From contig OX485809.1 in the NCBI GenBank assembly GCA_950295325.1, forward strand, positions 25,978,001-26,042,000: a DNA stretch of 64,000 nt, in the 5' to 3' direction. Below the pieces are notes generated by a model. It made no database searches. It saw nothing but the letters and a program-made list of their open reading frames with translations, and was not told the DNA's origin. Shown one piece after another: positions 43,447 through 57,700 of the stretch (positions are counted from its first letter, which is position 1; each line of letters begins with the position of its first letter). This DNA comes from Polytrichum commune (Eukaryota > Streptophyta > Polytrichopsida > Polytrichales > Polytrichaceae). A program made the translations under genes and the position numbers.

Positions 43447-46200
43447 TGTGAACCCTTTGAGTGGTCCACCACTCTGCGGGATCACTTTTAGTTAGAATGT
43501 TAGCATTAAAAGTTAGAATTGATAGGGAATTTAGGAAAAATTAGTTCATTTAGCATTTAGCCTAGAAGAAGGAAGGTCAAAATGAAACTAAGTAGTGCTA
43601 GAAGATAGCAAAGTAGAAAAAATGTGCTAGCTAGTAAAAACAACTAGCTAAGCAAATATTAGTAGATGCTAGTTATTAAGCAAATGTTAGTAGATGCTAG
43701 CTAAGCAAGTGTTAGTTTATTAGTTAGTGTGAGGCACACAAGACTATTGGAGGTGTTTTACGTAAGAAGATAAAATCGGCGTGAAGAATTTTGAAGACAA
43801 AAAAGAAAGAGAGCAAGGGGGATACTTGCCCACTTGCCCCCTTGCCAACTCGATGGCGGAAAAATTAGAAAGATTTCTAAAGGTTTTTTGTCGGAGCCAC
43901 CTCGGCGAGAGGGTGGCAACCTCAACCGGGAAAACCCCCGAGCCAAAATTTCGGGAAAGGGTTTGAAAAATGGATCCGGTGGAAGAGGGGTCCAACCCTT
44001 TTGTGAGAGGGTTTAAAAACCCCTCCTTCCACCTTGTAGCTCTCTCTCTTTCTCTAGTTTTTGGGCGAAGCCCTGCTTCAATGTAGTTAGAAAAAAATCC
44101 TTTAGCATGTATTCTCAATGGTCTAGAAGAAAGGCTTGAGAACCTCCTCTACTCTCTCTCTCCTAGTTAGGTTGTGTGTTTATTAACACACCAACAAAAT
44201 TATTCCTTCTTTTGTAGAGGTAGGTTGGATGGTAGAGTTTTGAGTAGAGGCATTATAGACCTCATCTGCCAATGCCCTGAAGGCTTAGTTCAAAAGCTAG
44301 AACAAGATACTTATCATTTTTCTCTTAGAGAGATTTCATATAGCCATCCATAGCCGTTTCCCATTTGTGATTTGGTTGAGATGACAATTAGTTATGGATT
44401 TTCAAAGATGGAGTAGAAAAAACTGGGTGGTCTTGTGGGTAGCGGCTGCTGGATCAGACCTGCGAGCCCAATAGGAATTTTAATTCCAAGAAATTATATT
44501 TTTCCCAAGTAGAACTTTTGTGTAGCTTTCCAAAATGGCTTAGAACATTTGATTTGAGCATGATTTGAATTAGATATGAATTGTGCAAGATGGGACACAT
44601 AGTTTGAGAACTTTTGGTTGACTGCTGCATTACAGAGGACCTGCTGGGTTCACTTCGGCTTACCTTTCTAATCACATATTTTTATCAAATACATCTTTTT
44701 AATATCTCTCCAGGGTCATATAGAACGTTTGATTTGACTAAGATTTGAATTAGATATGAATTGTTGAAGGCGAGATACATAGTTTAAGCCTTCTTGATTG
44801 ACTGCTGTGTTACAAGGAGTCCGCTGAATTTCTATTAGCTTAACCTGCTGATGTCATAATTTTTCTAGTTAGAGCTTGTTCATAGCTTTCCAATGGTATA
44901 AGGAAAGCCTAGATCCAAGTAGTAAGGAATGTGCTATGAATTTTTGAAGTTAGAAGGTAGATAGGTGGGTTGGAAGGGTCGGTTGAATCGACCTCACACT
45001 TCCAACCCTCATAACTTTTGCATTTCTTATCCGATTAGAGTGATTTTTAGATCATTGGAAAGATAATTTGGTGCACTAAGTATAAATATTATGCTTAGGA
45101 TTAAATTACAGGGCAGAATAACACTTTATATTTTAATTGTTAACTAAGGTACGCTTACTACCAAACTAGTTACAAAGAAGGAGGCAAGGTCGACGCTCGG
45201 AAAGTGGAGCAAGGAAGGAGGTAGCGGCTCGGCCTACATCAAGCCCAAATCAACCGAGGAAAATTGAGGTAAATTAACTAACCTTAAGCCTTCCATTTAG
45301 GATTGGAGGGAGCACGGCTAAGGTACGCATTTCTAAACCCACTCACCTATCCCGTAAGGTCAAGTGGCTTGACCACTTGACCGCCAAGGGAGTACCCAAT
45401 TCCATTGTTTTCGGGGCCCTTGGTATGTTTTGTGGTAGTAGCTTCATTTATTAGCAAGTTTCATGTGTGGTAAGTCGGATTAATCACCGACATAACCACT
45501 CTGAATGTTGTTGGTGGAAAGGTGGGGTTAATGACCCGCGAATCCACTATTATGTTGTTGGCCCCATAGATTGGGAGTAATGGCCCCAATTTATGAAGAT
45601 TGCGCAACAGGTTGAACCTACAGGTCGCCCGTCACCCTGGTCCCATTGAGTTGCATTTCGTGGTCTATCCAGTGTAAACACATTTAACAATCAAAACATA
45701 CAAAATAAATCGTAAACCCTTGTTGGCAAGAGACCCGAGGTAAGGGGTGATGCCTAATATGTTAATGTAGTGAGTTAGGACGTGCAAACAAAAGTAAGTA
45801 ATTAAGAAGGAATTTGTGTGAAGGGTGGGACTTAGGCCAAGTTCCCCCGCTTAGAAAACTAAATAGAACTAAATAAAGAAATAGGAAGAATTGAATGGTC
45901 CATCAAATTGTCGTTATTCCGTTCGTTGAGTTAGGGTGGTATGAGTCACAACCGGTTGGGTGTATCAGAACCATCCCAATTCACAAATTAGGATTGCCTT
46001 GGTTTCAAGGCTGGTGCGTCTGCGCGTAGAATAGGTTGTAGGTTAAGGTTAGAACTAGATATGAAATTGGTTAGTGGAGTTTAAAGCCACACTAGTAAAA
46101 AACTAAGGCCTAACCTCCGGAGGTATTACGACGCATATTTAATCTCCCTTAAAAATCTAACTACTCACGTTATACACCTATCATCCGGGTTCGGCTTGGG
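43447..46200 (+). mobile_element. Possible decayed LTR-retrotransposon end and leader
   Basis: Begins TGTGAACCC, resembling the LTR start TGTGAGCCC. It contains gctagtta/gttagtagatgctag repeats like the agttagaagct repeats of the known LTR. Near 45310 it reads ggagcacggctaaggtacg, close to ggagcgcggcgaaggtacg in the leader of the intact element (54076). No coding part and no second LTR were found. I treat it as a remnant of a related family at low confidence. Confidence 0.3.
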
Positions 46201-46269
46201 CGCCTGCAAATGCAGGCCACCTTCACCGAAGGGCTTGTGTGATACTTTTAGGCTCCCTCGAAAGGGGGT

Positions 46270-48620
46270 GGCCCAAAAGTACCACAGGGGGGTTGTGATG
46301 TATTGGAGTAGAAATATACGTGCGAAAAATTGAGAGGGTATATGGGGACGTAAAATGAACAAAATGATTTAGAATAATATAGGGTGTCAAAAATGGCATT
46401 GGACATCTTTAAAGTACTATAGGGTTTGAAATAATAGGTAACTTGGAAATATAAGTAATGCAAGGCCCTATCCTACTAACCCAGAGCTGAAAATGCTAAG
46501 GAAATAAATAACCTTAAACCCTAAACCCTAAACCGGTTTATAAATGGATCAACATCTCTAGCGTAGTGCTATAAATTTGATGATTTCCCCAGTGTAAATA
46601 GGGCATTGACGCCCGAGTTGGCCACATATATATATATATATATACATACATATAGACACACACACACATATTTGTGGCAAAGGAACTCTATGGTATGTTG
46701 CTACATGTCCAACATCATGATTGATAAGAATGACAAGTGATGCTAAAAGATGAAAAATGGGTTGTGCAAATCAAAGAGGTGCCATGAAAATGGACTCTCT
46801 CTCCCTCTCTCTCTCTCTTTGGTGGCATTTTGCATGTTTCAGTCAATACATGCAAATTCATTTTGTAACATGTGGCGCTTTCAAGTCAAAGATGGATTAA
46901 CCCTAGGCTTGAGCTATTGGGAGAAGGGTCGAATTGTCAAATTGTGTATAATGCCATAGTAGGAGTCTAGGTAGGTATTGAGTCATCACATCCTATATCA
47001 TACTATTAATGGGGGTGGGCGAGGCAAGGTTGTGGCAAGTTGACAAGGCTGGGCATGGTCACGAATCATTGGTGCTAAATTTGAGGTCACATGAGAAAGT
47101 TATTAAATGGGCATCTTGGATAACTTAACTTGATAAAACCACCACAAGCCATTGTGAACCGTTGATGATGAGGTTGAGGTTGTTTGGGAAGAGTGTTCAA
47201 CAATCATCTTGGATAACTTAACTTGAAAAAACTGCCGTGAACCATCGGGGTTTAGGTTGAGTTTGAGGTTAAGGTTGAGATTGTTTGGGAAAGGTGGTCC
47301 ACTTAACTTCATAAGTATAAATTCAAGGTTTTATGTTTTGATGTAATAATTCTCAATGGTCATCTTCGATAACTTAAGTACATGATTGTGACCTTAGGGT
47401 TTTGATGTTTAATATTTCAAAGTCGTGAACAAAACCAAGAGGTTTATAAAGGAAAGTGACACATACTCCTTTGGTAAGATGAATCCACAAAAGTGCAAAC
47501 TCAAATTCATGATTTAACAAAGCAATTTAGCGATAGGTTCTTCCAATTTCATTGGAAATATGAACCAAGTTCATTATTTAAACAACCAATTTCAGTACAT
47601 GTTGTGAACAATTTCATGATTTGGTACCCATATTCAAAACTTCACAAAATCAATTTTAGGAAATGCATAACTCTATTTCACAAAGAACATTACATCATGT
47701 ATAGGATTATGCTAGTAAACAAATTGCTCCCTATTCCGCACAACTATACACTACACTCCAAAAACGTTATGCGCTTTGCTCACGCTACCAACACTCTTCC
47801 CATAATCAAACCCCCAACTACACTACGTACACTCTCAAACCCATGAGATTACACACTCCAACTATGTTGGGTATGAGTTGTTTGCTTTGATGTACAATAA
47901 TCAAAGACCAAAGGAAAAATGACATTGCTTGCTTCTAACTCCAAGGTAGTGTAATGAAGACCAAAGAAAATTTGACATCAAGGCTAGAGGCTTCCAAGTA
48001 AATACAAAACAATGAGAAGGCAAAGAATGCGAAATGAGGCGGCGAGAATTTGAGAAATAAAAAAACCATAAAGTGTGAACTTGATATGGAAGATTCACAA
48101 AGTTGATAAAGATAAATGTCCACTATCATGAAATTGAGGTGTGCCACATGTCAAGTCGGTTAAGAAGAATGATCATGGGGATACAACAAAACATTTGCTC
48201 ATGAAATACAACATTGGACAATGGGGTGGAGCGAGGCAAGTTGACAAGGCTAGGAAAGTATAAGTATCTTGGGGGGGGGGGGGGCAGTGTGTTAAAAAGT
48301 TAAGGATATAGGTGCGAACAACCATTATTTTATAGGGGGGGTGTTACTTTCAATTCTCTTATTTTTCTCACAATGATGCTATCATTATGTAAATTTCTAC
48401 TTTGGGTTAATAGAAAAATGGCTTGCATTACTTATAATTCCAAATTACCTATTATTCCATACCCTATAGGACTTTAAAGCTGTCAAGTGTCATGGTTGAT
48501 ACCCTATATTACTCTTAACTCCATTTATAATTTTTAGCCCCCATGTTTTTAAAATACCCTATCATTTGTTCGCACGTATATTGCTACTCCAACCAATGAC
48601 TACCCCCCCCCCCCCCCGAG
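46270..48620. repeat. Possible large inverted-repeat-bounded segment
   Basis: Left end near 46290-46325 (gggggg...ttggagtagaaatatacgtgcgaa) and right end near 48565-48615 (ttcgcacgtatattgctactccaa ... cccccc) are inverted copies. No target duplication could be fixed because of the homopolymer runs. Inside are a (TA)n/(CA)n microsatellite (46626-46670) and no recognisable gene. Confidence 0.35.
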
Positions 48621-49260
48621 AGAAGTATATGAAACTATTCCGAAGTTGCAACACAATGGGCCACAATGCTAGTTGCTCTAAAAGGAGCAGGCTAGTGTTG
48701 AGCTTCAAACCTCGAATTTGGGTGCAATCATATTCCCAAATTAGACTGCAATCATGAAAGATAATAGTAGCTTTGACCGGGTTATCCTTGCACCTTGCCC
48801 ACAAAATAGGCATCCTATTCACAATTATAAAATATAAAGGAACTATAACTCTGGTGAGAGAATCCCATGTCGTTGTTAACTCTTGCGGATGAAACAATAC
48901 CTAACCTTCATACTATTCATTTTGCAAGGGTGCCCATCATAAGTGGTGGACCTGTTATGTGTGCACATGTCCTTATGTAATTTTGGCATGAGTATGCTTG
49001 GTAGTGGTATGAGGTGTATGCAAAGGTTATCCAATGATCATTGGTACCGCAAAGACTCTCCTTCGCCTTGTAAAATTTTTTCACTCCATGTACATACGAT
49101 GTAGAACCCCACTACCGAAGGTCATCATTATTCAATATGAGGAAGGTTAGAACGTGATTAGCTAATAGCGATAGGAATTGGAGGGAATGACGTCTATGTA
49201 CTTACGAATTTGGAGGGAATGCCTTGTACTTCCTCATGAGAAGTTGATGGCCATGCTCAC
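48620..49260. other. Gene-free interval upstream of the second-type DUF7869 gene
   Basis: No coding region or repeat recognised apart from the flank of the preceding repeat. Confidence 0.45.
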
Positions 49261-49264
49261 GACC

Positions 49265-49345
49265 TATATAAAGGCCACCATTTGGAGGGTCATTTCTTTC
49301 TCCTCATTTGAGTCCACCCCCCTTCACCCTTGAGGAGCAACCATG
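49265..49345 (+). promoter_or_regulatory. TATA box and leader of the second-type DUF7869 gene
   Basis: TATATAAAG at 49265-49273 followed by a pyrimidine-rich leader, then ATG at 49343 in the context ACCATGGAG. A candidate donor GAG|GTTGGT follows at about 49373. The first coding exon cannot be confirmed, because no homologue of this N-terminus is in the window. Confidence 0.45.
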
Positions 49346-49405
49346 GAGAGCGTGCCTCACATGAGTGAAGAGGTTGGTTTTATAACCCCAATGTGCATCC
49401 ACTTT

Positions 49406-50269
49406 CCCACGGGTGCACCCGTGACAACACTCTAGCCGTACCCCTCCTGTACGGCCAGTCTGCCACGGGTGTTCACCCGTGGGAGACTCTGGCACCCGGT
49501 TTGGGGCCCCCACGGGTGTTCACCCGTGGGAGCTTATGGTTTTTATTTCGGTTATCCTAGCATATGTCAGAATAGAAGTTATCCATATGCTCATGTGTGT
49601 GACAAACTTTCTAGTAGTAGATGTCAGCATGGTAGCCTCCCACGGGTGAACACCCGTGGGAGAATCCGGCACCAGCATGGAAGCCCCCACGGGTGAACAC
49701 CCGTGGGAGAATCCGGCACCAGCATGGAAGCCCCCACGGGTGTTCACCCGTGGCAGTTCATGATTTGTATTTTAGTTCTCCCTACATATGTGTGGTTATA
49801 AGATAGGCATGTATCATGTGTGTGACATACTCAATAGTTGTATATGCAATTATGCTTATTTGTAAATTTCCTGCTGAGTATGTGAAATATGTTGTCAATG
49901 GGTAATTGGTACATATTATTACGAGTTGGGAGTTTCGTGATGCATTATGATAAATGATGACGATGATATTCGTTAAACTGGAATGTTGACACTATCCTGA
50001 ATGGCAACTATTTCGCTTGCACTTGGGCCAGCAGATGTGACACCTACATGCATAGTAATAATTGTACACAAGTAAGTGTTAGGGGTGATAGTTTTGGTGT
50101 TTGGGCTTTGTGGAAACTGGTAATAAGGGTCATTCTCCCAATGGGGATATGATAAGTAACACATACTTCACTTGAGTTGTGTGAAGTGAGGTGTAGAGCT
50201 CACCCCTATATGTATGTAAATATTCTGCTGAGATGTCAATGTTGTCCCCCACGGGTGAACACCCGTGAG
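49406..50269. repeat. Second-type palindromes in the leader of the second-type DUF7869 gene
   Basis: Copies at 49462 (TT), 49509 (TT), 49639 (AA), 49686 (AA), 49733 (TT) and 50248 (AA), arms CCCACGGGTG and CACCCGTGGG, some with one end mismatch. A copy at 49406-49425 lacks the two central bases altogether. They precede a likely acceptor at 50312-50313 and so probably lie in introns. Confidence 0.9.
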
Positions 50270-51952
50270 CTTTTGGTCAATGTGTGTTGACATACTTTGA
50301 TATCTATGTTCAGATTCCACATTACATTGGACTGTCGAGGACGGACTTGAAGGGGAAGGCCGTTGTGCTCTTTGATGATGAGGGCCATGCTTTGTGTGAT
50401 GGATTGATTTGCAACACAAATCCGTTGGATTGTGTTGACAATAGCATCCTAGGGGCTGAGGATGTTGGAGTTATTATCTTGAACCCAACTGACAATGTTA
50501 TTTCGCGGGATTGGGAGAATACGCTGCACCGATGGCCACTTTCACTCACCAAATTTGAAGGACATACATTAGCGGAAATATTGTTGGTCCATCATAATGC
50601 GACCCGCGAAGTTCAAAGTCATCGGCGCTTGCTTGGAAAACGCCAATACAACACTGTGAGGATGTGTGCACCTTGGCCACCTGGGAAGAAAATTTGGGGA
50701 GCCACTGAGGAGCATGCGCGGATGTTATCAGCGGTGGATTGTTGTTCCGAGCATTGTTGCCAGGTATTCCCAAGGCCTTTGTTGATGAGTATTCGGGAAC
50801 ACTACTTCGCATTGCCATTCAATGCTCGGAAGCTCATAGCCCTGTCGGTGTTCCAATCGATCCAGAAACATGAGCACAACGGACGTGAAATGGTGCAGTT
50901 GGAAGGGAGAACAATATGCACTCGAGCATGGATGAACATCTATATGATATCAAGGGCACAATATAATAGGAACAAGGCTGAAAGCTTGATGGGGGTTAGA
51001 TCTCGAGATCATGGAAATACAGGAACTAGAAAACCACGGGCGAATACAGTGCAAGCACGAGCCACCCTTGGAGTATTGGTTGAGGGTAGGGCGGACGCCA
51101 TGCCCCATATGACTCGGACTCTTCCAACTGGTGAGAAGATAGGGACGGAGATGCTCCCTGTGGGAACAACGTGGTGCAACCTATTGCAGGAAGTGAACAA
51201 CTTGGACGGAGACCTAGGGTACACGCCTATCTCCACGTCCACCTTTAGCTGCCTACATCGACAACATTTCAAGCAGTATGTTATAAAGAGCCCCGGCGAC
51301 AACTTCTCGCGTTGTGGAACTTGTGCAGCATTCAAGGATTTGTTGCGAATACACACAAAGAACACAACTGGTCACTTGGCCATCTCGAATGCTAGCCTTC
51401 GTCATCTAACATTGCAGGAGGCTCATAGAAACAGTTACTATAAAGATAGGATTTTGTCAAAGTATGCTCCCAATGAGGTGCTTTGTATAATCCATGACAA
51501 AATGGATTATGGGAAAACGGCTCTTCCCGTCTTCGCGCACAAAAACAAACGTGTTGACAAATACGAGCGATTCCCCATATCCATTGCGGGGATGATTGCA
51601 CATGGTCACTCAGATGTGAATTATGCGCATTATGTCCTTGATATGTACCCATCCGATGCCAACTTCACTATCACCTCGATGATGAAGTTGCTTTGTCAAC
51701 TTGAGGTACAACCTGTTTGCTCTAGTAGACACATTCCGATTTCGTCCATAGGTGATCCTTTACACGACGCATTGGTGGTTGGTGTAGAGAAGTGTTCAGG
51801 AGTACTTCCCTTGCCACCGCCCGCAAGTATTCCTCCTACAGGTTTGCCACCCCTCCTCCTTGTTCAAATGGACAATTGTGCGAAGGACAACAAATCAAAA
51901 TACAACATGTTGTTTTGGTCAGCTCTGACTGCAAAGGGAATTTTTCGGGAAG

Positions 51953-53845
51953 TGTGAGCCCAAAAGGGTGCCCACATTTAGTCTTAGACCCTTGAAACGT
52001 TAGTTGATGCACTTTGAAGTAGCATGTTACTTCACAAAAATATAAAAAGAGTGAAATGTTAGTCTTAGAAGTACCATGTTGTAAGAGGCTAGGATGTGAG
52101 TTGTTATTGTGTTTTTACCTTCGGAAGGATTTGAGTGAATGAGGATAGGTAAGAAGAACTTGGATTGAGTAGTTAGTGAGTAGGCTAGTACAAATGGATG
52201 GAGACAACCAAAGTGACTCAAGAGGCAAGTGCATTCGAATTGGGATGAATGGAGGATCACATGGAGCGCACAAGTGGACCACCTCATCATGGCCACTTAA
52301 TGGGGAAGGCCCAAGGAAGAATGCAAGGTGGAGGATAAGCAAATTCTCAAAGCACCAATCAAATCACGAGTTAAGCATCGTGGTTTGAATTAAGTGGTGA
52401 GCGACGATTTGGGAAAGTAAGGGGAGAAAGTTATGGCGGCGGAAAGCGAAGGAGGCTAAGTTTGGGTTGAAGCATCCCAAGTTTGGTAAAGTGTGGTAGG
52501 TAGAAAGCCAAGGCTAGTTAAATGTTCGAATTAGGATCCTTGTTGATTATTTGAGGGAGGAAGGCTTAGAAGATAGGATTGGCGCCTACTAAGTAGGAGG
52601 AAATCTCAAGGGCTTATCGTGAGCCTTGAGGGTGCTCACCCCCTCAAGCTTACTATATAATCCCTCATTCTTCCCTCACTCATCCTCTCTTTCCTTTGTG
52701 CTCCAAGGCACCCCACGAGTTATAAGTGTGGGTGTGGGAAGCCATATTGGAGCACATGTGTGTGCTTAGTTTTTAGTTTGAGAGCCAAGGCTTGTTAGCC
52801 TTGAAGAGGGCTTGACCTCTTGGTAGAATTAGTGTTGACGTGAAAGATTTTAAAGTTAATTCATGATTCCAATTTGTGGTACTTTAAGTTCATGTTTTGA
52901 ATACACGTGGTTGCAAGTTCCATGTTTAAGAGTTGAGCACTTGATGTTGTGATGAGTGCAAAAATATACTTGTGTGGATTAGTTAGTCTTAGTGAAGTTA
53001 GGAAATTCTCTCTCCCCCTCTCCTCTCTAGGATTTTAGGATTTTAGGATTAGAGAAGAATTGTGTGATTAGAAAGGGGTTGTTAGTAGAATTAGGGAAAT
53101 TAGGTAGGAAGATTAGTTAAGGGCTTGAATAATTAGTGAGGTAGTTGGGGATTACAACTACAAAGTTGTGGGTTTATGAAGGAGCTGGGTTTATGAAGGA
53201 GCTGGGTTTGTTTAGTTAGAAAGTAAAGAGCTGGGTTTATGAAGGACCTGGGTTTGTTTAGTTAGAAGCTAAGGAGCTGGGTTCATGAAGGACCTGGGTT
53301 TATGAAGGACCTGGGTTTGTTTAGTTAGAAGCTAAGGAGCTGGGTTTATGAAGGAGCTGGGTTTATGAAGGAGCTGGGTTTGTTTAGTTAGAAGCTAAGA
53401 AGCTGGGTTTATGAAGGATCTGGGTTTATGAAGGAGCTAGGTTTATGTAATTAGAAAGTAAAGAGATGGGTTCATGAAGGAGCTTAGTAGATAGCCTACC
53501 TAATTAGCTCATAGACAAGTAGTTAGTTACATTATGCTAGTTAGTGTTATGTGTGGCTTTCACAAGTAAATGTATTTGAGATTGACTATAGAGAATAGTG
53601 TTTTTTTTAACACTTGCATCCTCTCTTTAAAAATAAACCACGTGCACAACTTAATGGAGAATGTGGAGCACTCTCGCGATGGCAAGACAAAGGAAGCAAA
53701 GACCAAAGTTAAATCCAAGACCACTTGAAGGGTGAACCTTGCACTATGGACTCATCCAAGTCCAAATCCAATACCGCGGAGGAATGTGAGCCCAAACCCA
53801 CTACTCGGACTACGGACGCTTAAGGGTGGGGGGTTTGGCCTCACA
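51953..53845 (+). repeat. 5' LTR
   Basis: TGTGAGCCC to CCTCACA. Contains a TATATAA-like box (ttactatataatccc, about 52650-52662) and a tandem repeat block at 53170-53470. Short open frames in it recur in every LTR copy and are not separate genes. Confidence 0.95.
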
Positions 53846-53849
53846 TAAT

Positions 53850-53868
53850 TGGTGCGTCCGCCGGGAGC
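53850..53868 (+). other. Probable primer binding site
   Basis: TGGTGCGTCCGCCGGGAGC lies 4 bp after the 5' LTR. TGG followed by acceptor-stem complement is the usual layout. The first ten bases would pair with a tRNA ending GGACGCACCA, such as a plant tRNA-Arg type; pairing beyond that is not checked. Confidence 0.5.
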
Positions 53869-54754
53869 GAAGCGGAAGGTAGTTACAAGACTTGGAGGCG
53901 ACTAGGAGACTTGGAGGCAACTAGGAAAAATTGGAGACACAAACTTGAGAGAAGGGAAGGAGCACCCGAAACTCGGTAAGTATTCTCTCTTTGGGTTACA
54001 TTTGAATTCATTGTATTTCAACTATTCCTTGGAATGAATTGCATTGTCAATTACGCAAATTCATTTTTGAGGAAGGAGCGCGGCGAAGGTACGTCCTCAA
54101 CCTTTTTGGGGATTTGCTAAGAACTTAAAAGGAACCTATAACCGAGTAGCTCATTAAAACATTAGAGGGTAAATTCACCTTAGGACATTGAACTTTGACA
54201 CTCACCTCGGGGTGAGTCTCAAAGTTTTGGGAGTTGTCATTTCATGCTCTAGATTAAATTAATATTTCACAAAGTTTATGGTGTTGTTACATTGAGTCAC
54301 GATTGAGGGGAGTGCTAACTCACAGGGGGATGCGATTGCTCAAGGTATGTTTATTTCTTCAAAGTGAACTCATTAACTAATTAAGGAATGCCTTTTGTAC
54401 TCGTGATTGTTGTTATCCGTTGTAGAGGGTAATTCCCGAATTGTGGATGGTGTGAGAAGTTGAAGGGTGAAGCCTCGACTTTTAACATAATCTACTCGGA
54501 AGGTCACCCCCTCACAATCGGTATTGTGGTGAGTGTTAATTTGCGGGAAGGTGCGGAGGTGATGCTCCGACTTAACCAAAAAATTAACATGAACATGCCT
54601 ATCCCCTATTGGGATTCTTTCACCTAAGTGGGCTTGCAGGTTCTTTTCCTCACCTCCTAAAAAAATTATAACCACACCAAGACAAGTGAAAATATTAAGA
54701 GGGGAATTGCTAGGATTATGTGTGGTCAAGTGAGGGTCGATCGATTCTTATGGA
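53869..54754 (+). other. Untranslated leader of the retrotransposon
   Basis: Between the primer site and the gag-pol ATG. No coding content or palindromes; several short upstream ATGs precede the main frame. The phrase ggaggagc/gcgcggcgaaggtacg near 54070 recurs in altered form at 45310. Confidence 0.5.
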
Positions 54755-57700
54755 ATGCAAGGTAGGACTCGCTCACAAAAACCAAGTTTGATAGTAGGAC
54801 TAGAGAAATCTACTCGAAAGAGGCGGTCCTCTAAAATCAGTGATAGATTAGAACAAGATAATGTTAGAATAGAGAGTTGTTTGAACGTCGAACCTAGGAC
54901 TAGGTCAATTCTAGACACCTTAGAACTTGGAGCTCAACTTGAAGAGGAGATCACTCCCTCCAAATTGAGTGGTGAAACTTCTTCGGAAAATTACACACTT
55001 AGAGAAGAATTCCCGGTAGAAGTTGATAGGGGATTGTTGAATAGTTCACCGGTCACCATGGCCGAGGAACGGGGGATGGATCCACCACCCATACCCCCAA
55101 TTCCGCCCATACCTCCTATACCTCCAATAGACCCATTGGTTAGGCCAAGAGGCCTACCAATTGTGGTTCCACAAAATTTAGCGGCGATGGATATGCCATC
55201 TCATCTCCCTAAATTTTATGGGACCAAGGATGAGGACCCCTCTCGGCACATGGAACGGTATATCGAACGGTTGGCTAGCTTCCTCATAACCGACCCGGGT
55301 TATTGGTTAGTGTGGTTTCCTACCACTCTAGAGGGGGAAGCCTATGAATGGTATCGGGATCATGCCGAGGGACATTTTAGGGGATGGGAACAATTACAAA
55401 GGGAGTTTCTTAACGAATTTAGGCCGGAAGTGGGTCAAAGTACCGCATTAAGGGCATTGTCGTCATTGAAGCAAGGAAGGGAGAAAGAAATTTCGGCTTA
55501 CATTAGGAGGTTTGATTTAGTGTGCACTAGATTTGTGGGTACCATGCTCAACGACGACACGCTAAAGCAATTTTTCATTCAAGGGTTTTTTAAGTCCGGA
55601 ACTATTAGGGGTGTTCTAGAAAGGAATCCCTTGACCTTGGCGGATGCCAAGCGTGCGGCTAGAGATATTGAAAACTTGGATAAAGATCACGAAAGGCTAT
55701 GGAGAAGGGAGGATGAATTGATCCCACAATTCATCCCCATACGCCCTAGGGTGGTAGCGGTAGAACCCGCTAAGTATGAGAACCAAATTCCATATGCCAT
55801 TGTGGACACCGGTCCCCGACCTTTAGCGGTTAGGGAACCGGCACCTCTTTTGGCACTACCGGCCCCTAGAACGGATCCACACTTGGAGGAGGTTGAGAGA
55901 AGACTAGGTGCTAGCCAACTAGGATTCCAAGAGGCTATGATAAAACAAATGCAAAGCCTCACGGATCAAATGTCATTAATGATCCGGAGTCAACAACCGG
56001 GGCCTCCACCCCCGGTTGAGTCGGGTAGGCATTCTTCCGGATTATGGTGTGTCCAATGTGGCCAACCGGGCCACACGCGTCAATTTTGTAGAAGTGGACA
56101 AAACCGTGACCAAAGAGGAAACGGTAACCCACCTCAACAAAATCAACGAGGTCAAGCGCCACCTCACTATGGAAATGGAAGCAATAGAGGACCACAACCT
56201 AGAGGGCAAGGTGGCCAAAATTTAGAGAAGAAGGAATTTCATCCCTTTTGTGGAAGGTGGCACGCTCAAGGACAATGTTGGTCCGAAGGTCAAGAGTTTA
56301 ATTGTAGCAATTGTGGAGGAAGTCATCCCTCGGATACGTGTCGCCAACCGGACAAAATAATTAATGTCCCTTACCCGGTGGCTAATCCACAACAACAAGC
56401 AAGGGATAATATGCGAGGTGCTAGGCCACAAGGAGTACCGGCCAATGAACTTAGGCCACCTAACTTATACTATGACCATAGTAATGCTAGGCAAACTTTT
56501 CATCCACCGGCGGGCTTGCAAACTACAACCGGTTACATTCCAATACAAAATAGACAAGGAGTTCCACCTAATGGTAGTAACGGGAGACAAGCGCCTCCAA
56601 CGGATCCGGGACCATCTAACTCCCAAGATGTTAGGTTCATGGATGGAGTGTTGGAGGCCACATGTGATGACATGCTTCCTCTCCCAACGAGAATTGGAGA
56701 GGAGCAAAGTCAATGGCCTCCTCACACCAATGCTATTACATATGAGTTAGTGAAGGGTAAGGGTGTGGTTGAAGAAGCACCTGCACTAGCGGTAACTACT
56801 AGGGCTAGGAGAGGGGATGCCCCGTTGGAGGTAGGAATAGGAGAGCAAGGAAATTACTCTTCGGATGAAGAGATTAATCTCTCCGAGTTGGATAGGGTAG
56901 CTAGAAGAGCTACTAAGGATGTGGAGAGGGAAAATATAATTTTACAAGATAGGGAGAGGACTAATGCGGTACATGACTTGGATAATAGCGATGTGGGTGA
57001 ATGGGAAGGACCGGGGGTTCCCGTAGACGAATTCGACGTAGTGGGTAATTCTAAGGTGGAAAGATCTACCGGGTACGACTTGTGGGCGGACCTTAGTACA
57101 CTCAAGGCGGATATTACTTTCGGCCAACTATTGGAAATTTCACCCACGGCAAGGAAAACATTAAAGGAGGGAATGCCGGTACACAAGAGGATGAGGAAGG
57201 TGAAAGCTAAAATAGCCGCTAGGATCCAATCACAAGGTGGAAGAGACGTGAAAGCTATAGAAATAGAAGTTGTTATAGTAGATAAGGTGGTTCCTAATGT
57301 GCTAGTCGACGGAGGGAGTAGTCTAAATATACTACCGGAGGATACTATGAAAAAATTGGGACTTGGACTCACGGGGCCTTCACCTTTGGTCATAAATATG
57401 GCAAATCAAAGTTCGACTACGCCTTTGGGGATGATCAAGGATTGTAGAATGACTACGGGAGGTGAGGAGTACTTGGTCACCTTCCATGTCATTAAAATGC
57501 ACTCCAACAAGGACACCTTCCCCATTTTGCTAGGTAGGCCTTGGTTGCGGATGGCGAATGCTATGGTCAATTGGGGTGGACCTAAACCATCCATCACTTA
57601 TGGTCCGGAGGGTAATAGGGTCATAGTGTCCATTGGTTCATTAGAAGGATGGATGAAGAAGGAGATGTATTTGCCATTGGAGAAGGAAATTGATGACTTA

